In this document: positions 17,603 to 27,310 of the stretch, piece by piece
Layout: each line of letters starts with the position of its first letter
How positions within the stretch are numbered: the first letter of the stretch is position 1
NCBI RefSeq assembly: GCF_003946275.1
Contig: NZ_RHNQ01000005.1
Span: forward strand, 1 to 58,501
Direction of reading: 5' to 3'
Source: Loigolactobacillus backii
GTDB lineage: Bacteria > Bacillota > Bacilli > Lactobacillales > Lactobacillaceae
Length of the DNA stretch: 58,501 bases
Notes under the pieces: generated by a model
Seen by the model: the letters and a program-made list of their open reading frames with translations, nothing else
Told to the model about the DNA's origin: nothing
The model's database searches: none
Program-made: the position numbers and the translations under genes

Positions 17603-18877
17603 CTAAAAGCGACTTTCAATCGCCCGGGCATGTCCCTCGAGGCCCTCAACTCTGGCCAAGGTTGTGATTGGAGCGGCCTCTTTTGCCAATGCCTCTGGTG
17701 TATATTGAATAAATTGCGTTCGTTTAACAAAATCGTAAACGCCTAAGGGTGAGAAAAAACGTGCGGTGCCACTAGTTGGTAAAATATGGTTAGGCCCGGC
17801 AACGTAATCGCCTAAAGGTTCAGACGCTGTAGTGCCAAGAAAAACGGAGCCTGCATTTTTAATCTGATTCAGATACGTCATCGGATTGGCCAGCTGAATT
17901 TCTAAATGTTCAGGTGCAACGGCATTCATCAGCGTAAATGCATCATCAGTGTTGGCCACAACAGCGATAAAACCTTGGTCATTAACTGAAGCAGTTGCAA
18001 TCTCACGCCGAGGTAACGTTACTAATTGTTCATCAACGGCTTGACTAACCGCCTCTGCAAAAGCCGCACTAGTTGTCACTAACATTGGTCGGGCCAATTT
18101 ATCGTGTTCGGCCTGTGATAATAGATCGGCCGCAACTTGTTGCGCTTTAGCAGTTTCATCAGCAATAATTCCAATTTCGGATGGTCCAGCAATCATATCA
18201 ATACTGACTTGACCGAAAACTTGTTTTTTAGCAGTTGCAACAAAAATATTACCCGGACCCATAATCTTATCAACCTTGGGAATGCTCTGTGTGCCGTAAG
18301 CCAAGGCGCCAATTGCCTGCGCACCACCAACTTGATAAATCGCACTAACGCCGGCTAATTTAGCCGCTGCCAAAACTGCCGGATTAATCCCAGCAGGCTG
18401 AGGGGGAGTGACCATCACAATCTGTTTAACTCCGGCCAATTTAGCTGGAATTGCACTCATAAGAATTGTGGATGGATAAGCGGCTGTACCGCCGGGAACG
18501 TATAATCCGACTGCGGCTAAAGGCAACACCTTTTGCCCACGAACAACCCCTTTTTGTTCAGCGTCAACAAATCCGTAAGTTATTTCTTTTTTGTGATACG
18601 CGGTAATATTACGTTGCGCTAATTTTAAGGCGGCTAATAATTTAGGATCACAATTATCATAGGCGTCATCAATCACGCTTTGCGGCACTTTAAAATCAGT
18701 TAAATCAACTTGATCAAATTGTTTTTCGTATTTTCGTAAGGCTGCATCACCATCTTGCCGAACATCTGCTAAAATTCCGGCAACACTGGCCTCAACGTCT
18801 GGTCGGTTAGCTTGTTGGCGATTACGTTTGGCAACTTGGTTTAATAATTCATCTAATGGTTGTTTTAAAATTTGCAT
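17603..18877 (-). CDS. hisD: Histidinol dehydrogenase
   Basis: A 424-residue zinc enzyme that oxidises histidinol to histidine in two NAD-dependent steps. Recognisable parts are [48 protein letters not shown] and the zinc/catalytic [11 protein letters not shown], with [10 protein letters not shown] and the C-terminal [12 protein letters not shown]. It is 13 bp after hisG. Length is normal. Confidence 0.97.
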   Translation of the reverse strand: MQILKQPLDELLNQVAKRNRQQANRPDVEASVAGILADVRQDGDAALRKYEKQFDQVDLTDFKVPQSVIDDAYDNCDPKLLAALKLAQRNITAYHKKEITYGFVDAEQKGVVRGQKVLPLAAVGLYVPGGTAAYPSTILMSAIPAKLAGVKQIVMVTPPQPAGINPAVLAAAKLAGVSAIYQVGGAQAIGALAYGTQSIPKVDKIMGPGNIFVATAKKQVFGQVSIDMIAGPSEIGIIADETAKAQQVAADLLSQAEHDKLARPMLVTTSAAFAEAVSQAVDEQLVTLPRREIATASVNDQGFIAVVANTDDAFTLMNAVAPEHLEIQLANPMTYLNQIKNAGSVFLGTTASEPLGDYVAGPNHILPTSGTARFFSPLGVYDFVKRTQFIQYTPEALAKEAAPITTLARVEGLEGHARAIESRF

Positions 18878-18890
18878 ATGTTTTTTCCTC

Positions 18891-19514
18891 CTATTGTTTA
18901 GCGGTGCTTAGGCGCTGAATTAGCGTTGCAATTGCGGTTTGATGTTGTTTCAGTGCTAGTTGATTAACAACTAGTTGCGTTGACACTTTTTGCAAGCGCG
19001 CGTAGACTTGCAGATTATTTTCACGTAACGTAGTTCCCGTTTCGACAATATCCACAATGGCATCAGCCAGGCCAACTAATGGGGCCAGTTCAACGGAACC
19101 TTCAATTTTAATAATTTCAACATCTTCACCAATTTTTTGGAAATAACGTTGCGTAATGTTAGGGTATTTAGTCGCAATGATCTTGCGCTTAATCTGATTC
19201 GGATCGAATTCAGGAGTTGAGGCCAGGACAAATTGGCACTTACCAACCCCCAAATCCAACATATCGTACTGTTGATTATTTTGTTCAGATAAAATATCAC
19301 TACCGACAATGCCAATATCAACGGCGCCGCGATTCAGGTAGGTCAAAACATCGGGCCCTTTTACCAAAATAAAGTGAATGTCAGGCAAGTCGTTAAAAAT
19401 CAAGCGCCGTTCCTTATGCCGAATTGCCGTGCAATCGACGCCACTAGCCTCTAGTAATGGTATAACCTGTTGCTCCGTACGTCCCTTGGTTAAGGCAATT
19501 TTTAAAGCACTCAT
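18891..19514 (-). CDS. hisG: ATP phosphoribosyltransferase, short-form catalytic subunit
   Basis: A 207-residue short HisG that joins ATP and PRPP in the first step of histidine synthesis. Characteristic pieces are IALTKGR, GAVDIGIVGSDIL and DAIVDIVETGTTLRENNL. It lacks the C-terminal regulatory domain of long HisG and so needs HisZ, which is encoded immediately upstream with a four-base overlap. Confidence 0.96.
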   Translation of the reverse strand: MSALKIALTKGRTEQQVIPLLEASGVDCTAIRHKERRLIFNDLPDIHFILVKGPDVLTYLNRGAVDIGIVGSDILSEQNNQQYDMLDLGVGKCQFVLASTPEFDPNQIKRKIIATKYPNITQRYFQKIGEDVEIIKIEGSVELAPLVGLADAIVDIVETGTTLRENNLQVYARLQKVSTQLVVNQLALKQHQTAIATLIQRLSTAKQ

Positions 19515-20659
19515 GCCTGCACCACCTTTCCCGTTACATCAACTAAGCGACTGCCCGCCGTTTCGGCCAAGCGCCGCGCTTCCTTTAAGTTATCCGCTAG
19601 GCAAAGGCTGCTGTTAGGAATCTTACGAACTAACGCCTCAGCCTGGCGCCAATCACTGGTTTCAAAATAAATCAGCGTCGTTTCTACTGGTTTACCTGTA
19701 ATTGTTCGCGCAACTAAATCATCAATTGAAAAGGCCAAACCAACGGCCGGCTGCAATGTTTTTTGGAAACTAGATAATAGCTGATCGTAACGGCCACCGC
19801 TAAATAAATAATCAGCCGCACTTTGGCAATAACCACGAAAAATCATGCCCGTATAGTAAGTCTGTGGCGACGCAACACTTAAATCTAACGTCAATTGTTG
19901 CTGGGGAAAACGTTGTTGCAAGAAAATTTGTGTTTCCTTTAGTTCTTCGCAAATGGTTGTAACGGCCTTAATCTTAGGCAACAGTTGTAATTGCTGCCAA
20001 ACTGCCGCAAAATCACCAAATAACCACGGCCAAACTTTCAGAAATGGATAAAAATCACTTGCCGCAAGTGGTTTAATTAACGTTGTATAACGGCTTAGAT
20101 CCTTAGCGTAGAGCGCCGTTTGTAAGTTACGCCGTTCAATTTCGTTTAGTGGTAAGGCTGCTAAAACTAACGGGACAAATTTTGCGTTTCCTAATTCAAC
20201 TTTCAAATCCGTAATTTGTAAGGCCTGTGCGAGTTCAACCGCGGCTATAAGACATTCCCATTCGGCCTTAAGTGACTTATAGCCGATTAACTCAATACCG
20301 GCTTGCGCAATTTGATTATAACTACCGGATAACTTTTTCTTTACTCGGAAAACGTCCCCGCTGTAATACCACTTAACCGGCGTCTTAATACCCGTTGTGC
20401 TCATTACCCGGGCCACCGGTAAAGTTAAATCCGGCCGTAAAACCAACGTTTCGCCCTGTTCGTCTAATAACTGGTAAGGCTGGTAAGTTTTTAAATCTAA
20501 TTCGGAAAAAACGGCCTTGTATTCTAATAACGGCGTCGTTATTTTAGCGTAGCCACGTTCACGGAAATAGCGTTGAATTTGATTAATCATTCGTTCTTTT
20601 ATTTGGGCCGTAGCACCGAATTCATCCCGTGTACCAACTGGTAAGTTGCGGTTTAACAT
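19511..20659 (-). CDS. hisZ: ATP phosphoribosyltransferase regulatory subunit
   Basis: A 382-residue paralogue of histidyl-tRNA synthetase that activates short HisG and carries histidine feedback. Class II synthetase-like sequences are LPVGTRDEF, LVLRPDLTLPVAR, FRVKKKLSGSYNQIAQAGIE and FSGGRYDQLL. It lacks the anticodon-binding domain expected of HisRS. I use the ATG at 20659 with AGGGAG 8 bp upstream; an in-frame GTG at 20668 overlaps that site. It is the first gene after the T-box. Confidence 0.94.
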   Translation of the reverse strand: MLNRNLPVGTRDEFGATAQIKERMINQIQRYFRERGYAKITTPLLEYKAVFSELDLKTYQPYQLLDEQGETLVLRPDLTLPVARVMSTTGIKTPVKWYYSGDVFRVKKKLSGSYNQIAQAGIELIGYKSLKAEWECLIAAVELAQALQITDLKVELGNAKFVPLVLAALPLNEIERRNLQTALYAKDLSRYTTLIKPLAASDFYPFLKVWPWLFGDFAAVWQQLQLLPKIKAVTTICEELKETQIFLQQRFPQQQLTLDLSVASPQTYYTGMIFRGYCQSAADYLFSGGRYDQLLSSFQKTLQPAVGLAFSIDDLVARTITGKPVETTLIYFETSDWRQAEALVRKIPNSSLCLADNLKEARRLAETAGSRLVDVTGKVVQA

Positions 20660-20690
20660 CACTAACACTCCCTTAATTTTTAGATAAAAA

Positions 20691-21004
20691 AAGTCCCCGA
20701 GAACTCATTAGAGCTCTCGAGGACGAATATAATCGCGGTACCACCTCAATTTGTCTACACCTCACGATGCAAACCTCACGTTGACTGACCACTAGTCATC
20801 CTAAAAAAGGAGAACAGTTGTCAGCAACCTTGATAACGCAGATGCTGCGTATTGATTTACTTCATTCAATCAATAAGTTCATAGATGTGTGTTCATTAAT
20901 TATTGCCAGCTCTTCTCAGCCCCGTAAGCTTCTCTTTAGACAGTTAATTAATTACTTGTTCTAATCACGACTTCATAATAGTTAATTTATTTTTAATGTT
21001 ATTC
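20691..21004 (-). promoter_or_regulatory. T-box leader, histidine specific, controlling the his operon
   Basis: On the minus strand the conserved GGTGGTACCGCG lies at about 20734-20746, followed by a terminator stem (GTCCTCGAGAGCTCT with its partner, T run at 20685-20692). Upstream, the specifier reads GAA-CAC-A with CAC at 20889-20891, a histidine codon. Uncharged tRNA-His should stabilise the antiterminator and allow hisZ-hisC expression. Confidence 0.93.
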
Positions 21005-21006
21005 TC

Positions 21007-21034
21007 ATCATAACCATTTTTTAGTGAATGTCAA
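21007..21034 (-). promoter_or_regulatory. Promoter of the his T-box transcript
   Basis: TTGACA (21029-21034), a 16-bp spacer and TATGAT (21007-21012), just past the hisK stop and just before the leader. This separates hisK from the T-box operon. Confidence 0.75.
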
Positions 21035-21037
21035 CAA

Positions 21038-21877
21038 CTAATTCAAAAATTGTTCCACTTCATGATAAGCTCGACCAACTGCAGAAACACTGTGCGCATC
21101 AGAACCATAAACTAACGGAATCCCCTCTGTATCAGCCAAACGAGCCAATTCTGGGTAGGGATAAATTTCATTACAGTACGGTTTGAATAGACCAGCAGTA
21201 TTCAAATCAATTTCAAAGTGACGTTGGCGCAATAATGAGAATAATTGGTAGATCTTTCTCATATTATTTTGATCAAATCGACTTGGTAAGGCAAAATAAT
21301 CCTGAAATTTTTTAATTAAAGTTAAGTGGCCTAAACGATGTGGTGCGTTAACACCTAAATCAGTACCGACGGCGGCAATTAGTGCATCTATGTATTGACC
21401 ATAAAGTCGTTGTGCATCATCAACGGCGTTTTCCAACAAGCCAGTTTTAAATTCAGCAGGCGTATTATCAACGCACCAATAATGATTATTCTTACCCTTC
21501 AAAAAATGAATTGATAACACGTTATCGGTTGTCTTAGGCCCGTACTCCCGCCAGAATTCCCGCGTCCAAGCTAACTGACTGGGTAGAAAATCAAGCTCAA
21601 AACCAATATTAATCCGAATTTGATCACGATACTTGGCCTGCATTTGTTGACATTTTTTAAAATAAGCCGGTAAATCAGACAACGCTAAGGCCGCTTCATC
21701 AATGCCTTCCGCACTACCTTCGTAATCTTGCCGAAAATTTGGCGGCAGTGGTGCGTGTTCAGTAATACTGTACTCTTCAAACCCAAACTTAATTGCCTTT
21801 TGAATCATTAGTTCAACATCATCCCCGCTCCCATGGGGACAAAATTCCGTATGACTATGCCCATCTTTTTTTAACAT
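21038..21877 (-). CDS. hisK: Histidinol-phosphatase, PHP family
   Basis: A 279-residue metal-dependent phosphatase giving histidinol from histidinol phosphate. PHP motifs are DGHSHTEFCPHG at the N-terminus, SITEHAPLP, GFELDF, LSIHFLKG, DLGVNAPHRLGHL and the C-terminal VYGSDAHS. The start at 21877 has GAGGTGAG just upstream; an in-frame start eight codons earlier is less likely. It fills the step missing from the monofunctional HisB. It is outside the T-box unit, so it may be expressed constitutively or by read-through. Confidence 0.93.
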   Translation of the reverse strand: MLKKDGHSHTEFCPHGSGDDVELMIQKAIKFGFEEYSITEHAPLPPNFRQDYEGSAEGIDEAALALSDLPAYFKKCQQMQAKYRDQIRINIGFELDFLPSQLAWTREFWREYGPKTTDNVLSIHFLKGKNNHYWCVDNTPAEFKTGLLENAVDDAQRLYGQYIDALIAAVGTDLGVNAPHRLGHLTLIKKFQDYFALPSRFDQNNMRKIYQLFSLLRQRHFEIDLNTAGLFKPYCNEIYPYPELARLADTEGIPLVYGSDAHSVSAVGRAYHEVEQFLN

Positions 21878-21938
21878 TAAACTCACCTCATTTTCCCACA
21901 CCGTAGCATACTACCCACTAATCGGCAACTAATTGTTC

Positions 21939-22385
21939 AAACGCGACCAAAAAAAGCCAATCAATCTAGAGAGTGTTTGAAAAAGCGACCAGATTCTACT
22001 TCGCAATTGAAGATTATTAGCCCAAGACGCTAATAATCTTGATGCTACGGACGATGTCCATTCTTGTGGCAAAAGTTCAGGCCGCAAGAAACATGGCTCT
22101 GAGGATTACTGACGTTGTCGATCGGACTAAGATAAACCGAAGTCCGAATCGCAGCCTAGACGGACAAATTATCTGTGCAACAGATGATTTGGCTGTTGTA
22201 GCTACTATTCCGCAACTGAGAATTATTAGCAAAGTACGCTAATAATTTTTATGCTTCATCCGTTGTCCATTCAACTATGGCAACCGCAGGAATCTGCTTT
22301 TTCAAACACGTTTACACCAAATTAGTCAGAAAAGCATTAGTAAAATCAGCTTCCAAACGCGATCAAAAAAGCCAATCAATCTAGG
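21939..22385 (+). repeat. Short-family composite repeat with 14-bp terminal inverted repeats and flanking direct repeats
   Basis: The core 21973-22309 (337 bp) begins GTGTTTGAAAAAGC and ends with the exact inverse GCTTTTTCAAACAC. Inside are a GATTCTACTTCGCAATTG block, a hairpin of AAGATTATTAGC and GCTAATAATCTT, then CGGACGATGTCCATTC, GAAACATGGCTCT and the stem GATCGGACT/AAGTCCGAATC. A second, weaker copy of the hairpin follows. Nearly the same 30-bp sequence (AAACGCGAYCAAAAAA, then GCCAATCAATCTAG) stands on either side, at 21939-21969 and 22354-22384. No credible gene lies here. Confidence 0.85.
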
Positions 22386-22496
22386 TCGCTTAACCTAAAC
22401 TAATCAGCTTAATGATTTGTTATTAACAAATGGATTGTGTACTACCCATTGAAACCTTTTTGTTAGTGCTTGCTACTAATCTGGGCATTACTTTCA

Positions 22497-23042
22497 CTAA
22501 TACACTGACATCTTGTTTAGTGGCCAGTAACGCCAAACAACTTTCCCCTGAATTTTTCCCCGTGGAATAAAGCCAATCATTCGACTATCTTTAGAAATTG
22601 GCCGATTATCGCCCATGACAAAATATTCACCCTTGGGGACTGTCTTTCTGTGAAACAGACTATTCAACGAAAAATTATCCGTGAATAAGCCATCATTATT
22701 TGCGGCCTGTTGTTCTTTATAATTTGCTAAATAAGGTTCGGATAATTTCTTCCCATTAACGTACATTGTGTCATTCTTAGACCGAACAGTGTCGCCTGGC
22801 ATACCAATAATTCGTTTGATATACATCGAACCATCAGGTGCGTGCAAAATGACAACGTCCCCCCGCTCTAACTTCGAGTGCCGCCAAACAAGAACACGAT
22901 CATTGTTCATAAAGTTGGGTTCCATTGAAGGCCCAACAACATTATGGTTTGCAATCAAAAAAGTATCTAATAACACAACGACTACGCCGACGATTACTAG
23001 GTCAATAACAAACCATAGCCATGATTTCGCTGTTTCACTCAT
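22497..23042 (-). CDS. lepB: Signal peptidase I
   Basis: A 181-residue type I signal peptidase that removes signal peptides at the outer face of the membrane. One N-terminal membrane segment (residues about 8-31) precedes the catalytic domain. The nucleophile is S39 in VVGPSMEP and the general base K76 in YIKRIIGMPGD; later boxes are FVMGDNRPISKDSR and GKVVWRYWP. The length is typical of Gram-positive enzymes. The ribosome-binding site is weak. It stands alone. Confidence 0.95.
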   Translation of the reverse strand: MSETAKSWLWFVIDLVIVGVVVVLLDTFLIANHNVVGPSMEPNFMNNDRVLVWRHSKLERGDVVILHAPDGSMYIKRIIGMPGDTVRSKNDTMYVNGKKLSEPYLANYKEQQAANNDGLFTDNFSLNSLFHRKTVPKGEYFVMGDNRPISKDSRMIGFIPRGKIQGKVVWRYWPLNKMSVY

Positions 23043-23144
23043 TTATTCTGCCACACTTTCTAATGGTCAAGTTTATTTGATCTCTCTTTTATTTTAAGAC
23101 GCTACCGCAACTTTGACAAGCGCTTCTTTGCTTAAATTATTCCG

Positions 23145-24038
23145 TCAGACCAACAGGCTATCTTGGTAACGATCTTTGATGTACATTTCAATCGCAGTTG
23201 TAATTTTAGCCGTTGATGGTGCAGTTGCCTGTACTTTATTCGTCACTAAGGCAATTGTTCGGTGAAAATCTTCATCAAACGGATAGATATTAACGTCCCC
23301 GGATAATTTCTGCAGCGCCAGCTCTGGTAAAATACCCATTCCTAGACCAGATTCTACCATCGCCAAAATTGATTGATCATCAATACTATAACGAATTGAG
23401 TTAGGTCGCACATTATAACGATCTAACGCACGCTTGGTATCTTTATCGTAATCAATTTGTTGCAAAATAAAATTCTGGTTGGCCACATCTGCCTTGGTAA
23501 CGTAAGTTTTGTGCTTAGGTATAAAATCTTTAGGCGTAATACAAAATATCTGTTCACTGACAAGTGGCGTCACTAACAGCTGCTCATCAATTGGTAACGC
23601 CGAAAAACCAATATCAATTGTCCCAATCTTAATTTGATTGACAATATCATTAAAATTGCTTTGAACAATCGCAATATCAATCTTTGGGTATTTTTTCTTG
23701 AATTTACGAATTATTGTTGGCAACCAATTGATACAGACACTACTAAATGCGCCAATACGCAACGATCCTGAATTTAATCCCTGAATATTGGCCGCCTCTT
23801 GCCGTAAACGTTCCTCAGTATTTAAAATTTCCTGAACAATCGGCAAAATACGTGCACCATCGCTTGTTAGTTCTGCTCCGGTTCGATTACGAATAAACAG
23901 TGGAAAGCCCAGTTCAGTTTCCAATTGATTAATTGAATGACTAACCGCACTAGGCGTAACATTTAGCGCTACGGCCGCCTGATAAAACGTTTTATGTTCA
24001 ACAACAGCATGAAAAACTTCGTAAGAAAATGATGACAT
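23145..24038 (-). CDS. LysR family transcriptional regulator
   Basis: A 297-residue LysR-type regulator: an N-terminal helix-turn-helix (FYQAAVALNVTPSAVSHSIN, then LETELGFPLFIR) and a periplasmic-binding-protein-like effector domain from about residue 90. An in-frame reading extends some 70 codons further upstream into repeat sequence. I place the start at 24038, where GGAGGT precedes the ATG by 6 bp and the protein begins MSSFSYEVF. The effector is unknown. The divergent aminotransferase gene 860 bp away is a possible target, but repeats lie between them. Confidence 0.92.
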   Translation of the reverse strand: MSSFSYEVFHAVVEHKTFYQAAVALNVTPSAVSHSINQLETELGFPLFIRNRTGAELTSDGARILPIVQEILNTEERLRQEAANIQGLNSGSLRIGAFSSVCINWLPTIIRKFKKKYPKIDIAIVQSNFNDIVNQIKIGTIDIGFSALPIDEQLLVTPLVSEQIFCITPKDFIPKHKTYVTKADVANQNFILQQIDYDKDTKRALDRYNVRPNSIRYSIDDQSILAMVESGLGMGILPELALQKLSGDVNIYPFDEDFHRTIALVTNKVQATAPSTAKITTAIEMYIKDRYQDSLLV

Positions 24039-24098
24039 CAACTGACCTCCATTGATAACCCGAGTTACGTTTGAAAAGGTGACCTTCTGAATAATAGT

Positions 24099-24245
24099 CA
24101 AACACTGCCTAGCGTGTTTGGAAAAGCGTTTGGATTCTACTTTGCAATTGAAAATTATTACTAGCTTCACTGACGATGCCGATCGGGCTAGGATGAACCG
24201 AAGTCCGAACCGTAGGAACCTGCTTTTTTCAAACATGTTTCCACC
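24099..24245 (+). repeat. Short-family repeat
   Basis: The core 24114-24236 begins GTGTTTGGAAAAGC and ends GCTTTTTTCAAACAT. It contains GATTCTACTTTGCAATTG and the stem block GATCGGGCTAGGATGAACC with AAGTCCGAACC. It is preceded by AAACACTGCCTA, which recurs at 24737-24748. Confidence 0.8.
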
Positions 24246-24289
24246 AAACGCCACAAAATATTGCTAATTAAAATAACCGCGAAATCGTC

Positions 24290-24366
24290 GAGTACTCCTT
24301 CGAGGTATGACTCGAGGTTGTACCCGGGGTCGTACCCGAGTTCGTACCCGAGGCGGTACTCGCCGC
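24290..24366 (-). repeat. GC-rich 12-bp tandem repeat
   Basis: About five imperfect units of the form CGGGTACGAACT stand in this AT-rich region. On the minus strand they fall inside an open frame (24188-24460, TTG start, 90 codons) that would encode a membrane segment followed by YRLGYELGYDPGYN-type tetrapeptides. The ribosome-binding site is poor and the frame ends inside a mobile-type repeat, so I do not call it a gene with confidence. Confidence 0.6.
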
Positions 24367-24578
24367 CATTAACTAATTTCAAAAAATAAATGTAGCAAAA
24401 AAAGTAAAATAAAAAAGCAGTAATTAACCCCGCCCTGATCAACTTTTGGAGTAACCACAAAAATTATTGCCTTTTTAGTGTCACTTTTTGGGTTCCTGAG
24501 GGTTTTATATATATGTATACCGAATTAGAAAGAAGTGCTAAACATGTTTGATTCATTTGACCTTCCTGTACTAGGGGA

Positions 24579-24748
24579 TGTTTGGAAAAGTGTTTAGATT
24601 CTACTTCGCAATTACAGTTAGTTGTTTACAACGAACGCAAAGAACGTCAAGTTGAAACAAGGTAGCCACAGGAAGCTATCTTTTCAAACATGTTTCCACT
24701 ATGTCAGTCGGAAAGCACCATTAAAAAGTAATTTTTAAACACTGCCTA
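24579..24748 (+). repeat. Short-family repeat
   Basis: It begins ATGTTTGGAAAAG and its inner right end is CTTTTCAAACAT (24680-24691), with GATTCTACTTCGCAATTAC and GTCAAGTTGAAAC inside. The right flank GTCAGTCGGAAAGCACCATT resembles flanks at 22325 and 50492. Confidence 0.75.
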
Positions 24749-24901
24749 AACTAACACAACTTTTATGCTTAGTTTCGAGTTGAATTAATTTCACTTAAAT
24801 ATGAAAAAGTTGAGTTTTACTTATCTTAAATTTCATTTTATCATGGTTAATAACAAATCTAAACTGTAATAGCCAATTTTAATTAAGAAATGGGGAAATT
24901 A

Positions 24902-26131
24902 ATGATGACACAACTTGCGCGCCGTATTAAAACAACTGACAATGGTTTAACTGATCTTTTTGCGTATGCTAGTAACCCGGACCTAATTTCATTCGCTGGT
25001 GGTTACCCCAACGATCAACTATTTCCCAAGGCCGAATTACAGGCCGCCTTTTCTGATACTTTGGCCACGGGGGATGCTACTCTCTTCCAGTACACCTCAA
25101 CTTCAGGTTTAGAAAGTTTGCGTACAAAATTCGCCAAGCGGGCTGAGCAGGCCGGCGTTCAGGCTACGGCCGCCAACGTACTTTTAACTCAAGGTGCCCA
25201 ACAAGGAATCGATTTGACGGCTAAATTGTTGTTAAATCCTGGGGATGGGATGGTCGTTGAAGGACCAACTTACTTAGGCGCACTATCCGCCTTTGATGCT
25301 TACGAGCCAACGTACTACGAGGCACCAATGGAAGACGACGGTTTAGATGTTAACGAACTACAAAAAATTCTCATGACCCATTCAGTTAAATTTATATACA
25401 CGATCCCTGATTTTCAAAATCCAACTGGCGTCACAATGTCACTAGAAAAACGCAAGGCGTTGGTTCGCCTGGCCAACCAATACGACGTTATAATCCTAGA
25501 GGACACACCCTACCGTGATTTACGTTTCAGTGGCGCAGCTCTACCTGCAATCAAATCCTTTGATACTGAGGGTCGCGTTATTATGTTAGGTAGCTGTTCA
25601 AAAATTTTATCACCTAGTTTACGCTTGGGCTGGCTAATCGCCGATGAAAAGTTATTAAAGCCCATTACGGCACTAAAATTGGCTAGTGACGTGCAATCAT
25701 CTAACTTAACGATGCGCGCAGTTGATCGTTATCTGACCGACAACGACCTAGATCAACATATTCAGGCAATGAATACGGCCTACGCAACTAAAAAAGACGC
25801 AATGATGAACGCAATTAAAACCTATTTTCCAGAAAAAATTCACGTTGTTAATCCCGCAGGTGGTTTTTTCATCTTTATCCAAAACGTTGGTAACTTGGAT
25901 ATGACCCAATTTTTAAAACAAACGATGCTTGCTGAAAATATTGCTTACGTTCCTAGTGAACATCTTTTTCCAGTTAGTAATACTAAAAACGCCGCCCGAC
26001 TAAATTACACCAATTTAACCGAAAAAACAATTCAATTAGGCATCCAGAAATTAGGTGGTCAGCTTAAACAGCACCTTGCACAAACAAATTGGAGCACGGA
26101 CATTCAGCTGGAATCAATTTCAACCAATTGA
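24902..26131 (+). CDS. PLP-dependent aminotransferase, class I/II (2-aminoadipate aminotransferase/LysN-like)
   Basis: A 409-residue fold-type I aminotransferase without the MocR DNA-binding domain. It has LISFAGGYPNDQLFP at the N-terminus, the cofactor motif FTIPDFQNPTGVT-like TIPDFQNPTG, VIILEDTPYRDLRF and the PLP lysine in MLGSCSKILSPSLRLGW. Members act on 2-aminoadipate, aromatic or branched-chain amino acids; the substrate here is not determined. I chose the ATG at 24902 with GGGG 6 bp upstream; the ATG at 24890 would overlap that site. Confidence 0.9.
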   Translation: MMTQLARRIKTTDNGLTDLFAYASNPDLISFAGGYPNDQLFPKAELQAAFSDTLATGDATLFQYTSTSGLESLRTKFAKRAEQAGVQATAANVLLTQGAQQGIDLTAKLLLNPGDGMVVEGPTYLGALSAFDAYEPTYYEAPMEDDGLDVNELQKILMTHSVKFIYTIPDFQNPTGVTMSLEKRKALVRLANQYDVIILEDTPYRDLRFSGAALPAIKSFDTEGRVIMLGSCSKILSPSLRLGWLIADEKLLKPITALKLASDVQSSNLTMRAVDRYLTDNDLDQHIQAMNTAYATKKDAMMNAIKTYFPEKIHVVNPAGGFFIFIQNVGNLDMTQFLKQTMLAENIAYVPSEHLFPVSNTKNAARLNYTNLTEKTIQLGIQKLGGQLKQHLAQTNWSTDIQLESISTN

Positions 26132-26248
26132 TTTTAAAGGACCAACTGATTGCGCTTCCAACGTTGATTAAATCGCGCTTTTTTGTTTCCCTGATTATCT
26201 TTTTGTGGTAAGCTTAGGTTTCTAAAAACATTCGGGGGTATTTAAATT

Positions 26249-27301
26249 ATGAAGATTGTTGTATTAGCAGGCGGCCGGAGCCCAGAGCGAAATGTATCGT
26301 TATCTTCCGGCATAAAAATTACCAACGCGTTACGCGAAAAGGGACATCAAGCAGTTTTAATCGATCTATTTTTGGGGGATCAACTCCAAGATGTGACAAA
26401 CATTGATGAGATTTTTGACCGTAAACCCGCCCCACAACCCAAAGTGATCAGTGATGAGATTCTAACCAACGCTGCGATCAACAAATTACGGACGGATGGA
26501 ACCCGGGGATTATTTGGACCAAACGTTCTAAAAATTTGTCAGGCTGCAGACATCGTTTTTCTAGGTCTTCACGGTGAAGACGGTGAAAACGGTAAGGTCC
26601 AGGCCGTTCTTGATACTTTTGACGTCCGTTACACTGGTAGCGATCCGTTGTCTTCTGCCATGGTAATGAATAAAAAAATATCCAAAGAACTATTGTTCCA
26701 AAACAAGATTAAAACGGCGCGCTACGTTGCCGTTTCGAAAAATGATGCCGAGGTGCCGCCAATGGATTTTGGTTTCCCCGTCGTTGTCAAACCAACTTCT
26801 GGTGGGTCCTCAATCGGTATGCATTTTGCTCATGATGCTAATGAACTTAACGCAGCCCTTGCCGATGCATTTCGTTTCGATAACGAGGCCTTAGTTGAGG
26901 AATTCATCAGTGGCCGTGAGTTCTCACTGGGAATCGTCAATGGTATTGCCTTACCTGGAATTGAAATTAAGGTTAATGATGGTTGGTATGACTTTGAACA
27001 TAAATTCCAGGATAACAAGACAACCTTTGTGACTCCGCCAGATTTACCCGACGATGTTCATGAAGAGATGAAATCAATTGCTTTAAAGACCTTTAAAGTG
27101 CTGGAAATGGCAAATTACGGTCGGATTGATTTCTTCGTTAACGCTGATGGGATCTTTGTCATCGAGGCCAACACGCTGCCTGGTATGACCCCACTTTCCT
27201 TGCTACCTCAAGAAGCAGTCGCCGATGGTATTTCTTACCCAGAATTATGTGATCAGATTGTTAATGGTAAGGTGGTCGCCTACCAACAAAAAGAAATTTA
27301 A
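26249..27301 (+). CDS. D-alanine--D-alanine ligase family protein (ATP-grasp), possible D-Ala-D-Lac type
   Basis: A 350-residue Ddl-like ATP-grasp enzyme. The N-terminal [45 protein letters not shown] and the metal-binding [11 protein letters not shown] are all visible. In the omega-loop (WYDFEHKF) the residue corresponding to E. coli DdlB Tyr216 is Phe253. Phe at this place is associated with D-Ala-D-Lac ligases of intrinsically vancomycin-resistant lactic acid bacteria. The alignment is by eye. It is somewhat shorter than the usual lactobacillar Ddl, so a second main ddl may exist elsewhere. Confidence 0.85.
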   Translation: MKIVVLAGGRSPERNVSLSSGIKITNALREKGHQAVLIDLFLGDQLQDVTNIDEIFDRKPAPQPKVISDEILTNAAINKLRTDGTRGLFGPNVLKICQAADIVFLGLHGEDGENGKVQAVLDTFDVRYTGSDPLSSAMVMNKKISKELLFQNKIKTARYVAVSKNDAEVPPMDFGFPVVVKPTSGGSSIGMHFAHDANELNAALADAFRFDNEALVEEFISGREFSLGIVNGIALPGIEIKVNDGWYDFEHKFQDNKTTFVTPPDLPDDVHEEMKSIALKTFKVLEMANYGRIDFFVNADGIFVIEANTLPGMTPLSLLPQEAVADGISYPELCDQIVNGKVVAYQQKEI

Positions 27302-27310
27302 AGCACGACA

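Noticed and set aside
22039-22242. Open frame inside the short-family composite repeat
   Set aside because: It is formed by repeat modules that elsewhere carry stops and indels; there is no ribosome-binding site.
24188-24460. Small membrane protein with tetrapeptide repeats (TTG start)
   Set aside because: Poor translation start and its 3' end runs into a repeat element. Kept only as a comment on the tandem repeat.
21939-24748. CRISPR array, because of several similar blocks in a short region
   Set aside because: Repeats are long, variable and irregularly spaced, with inverted rather than direct organisation, and no cas genes are present.
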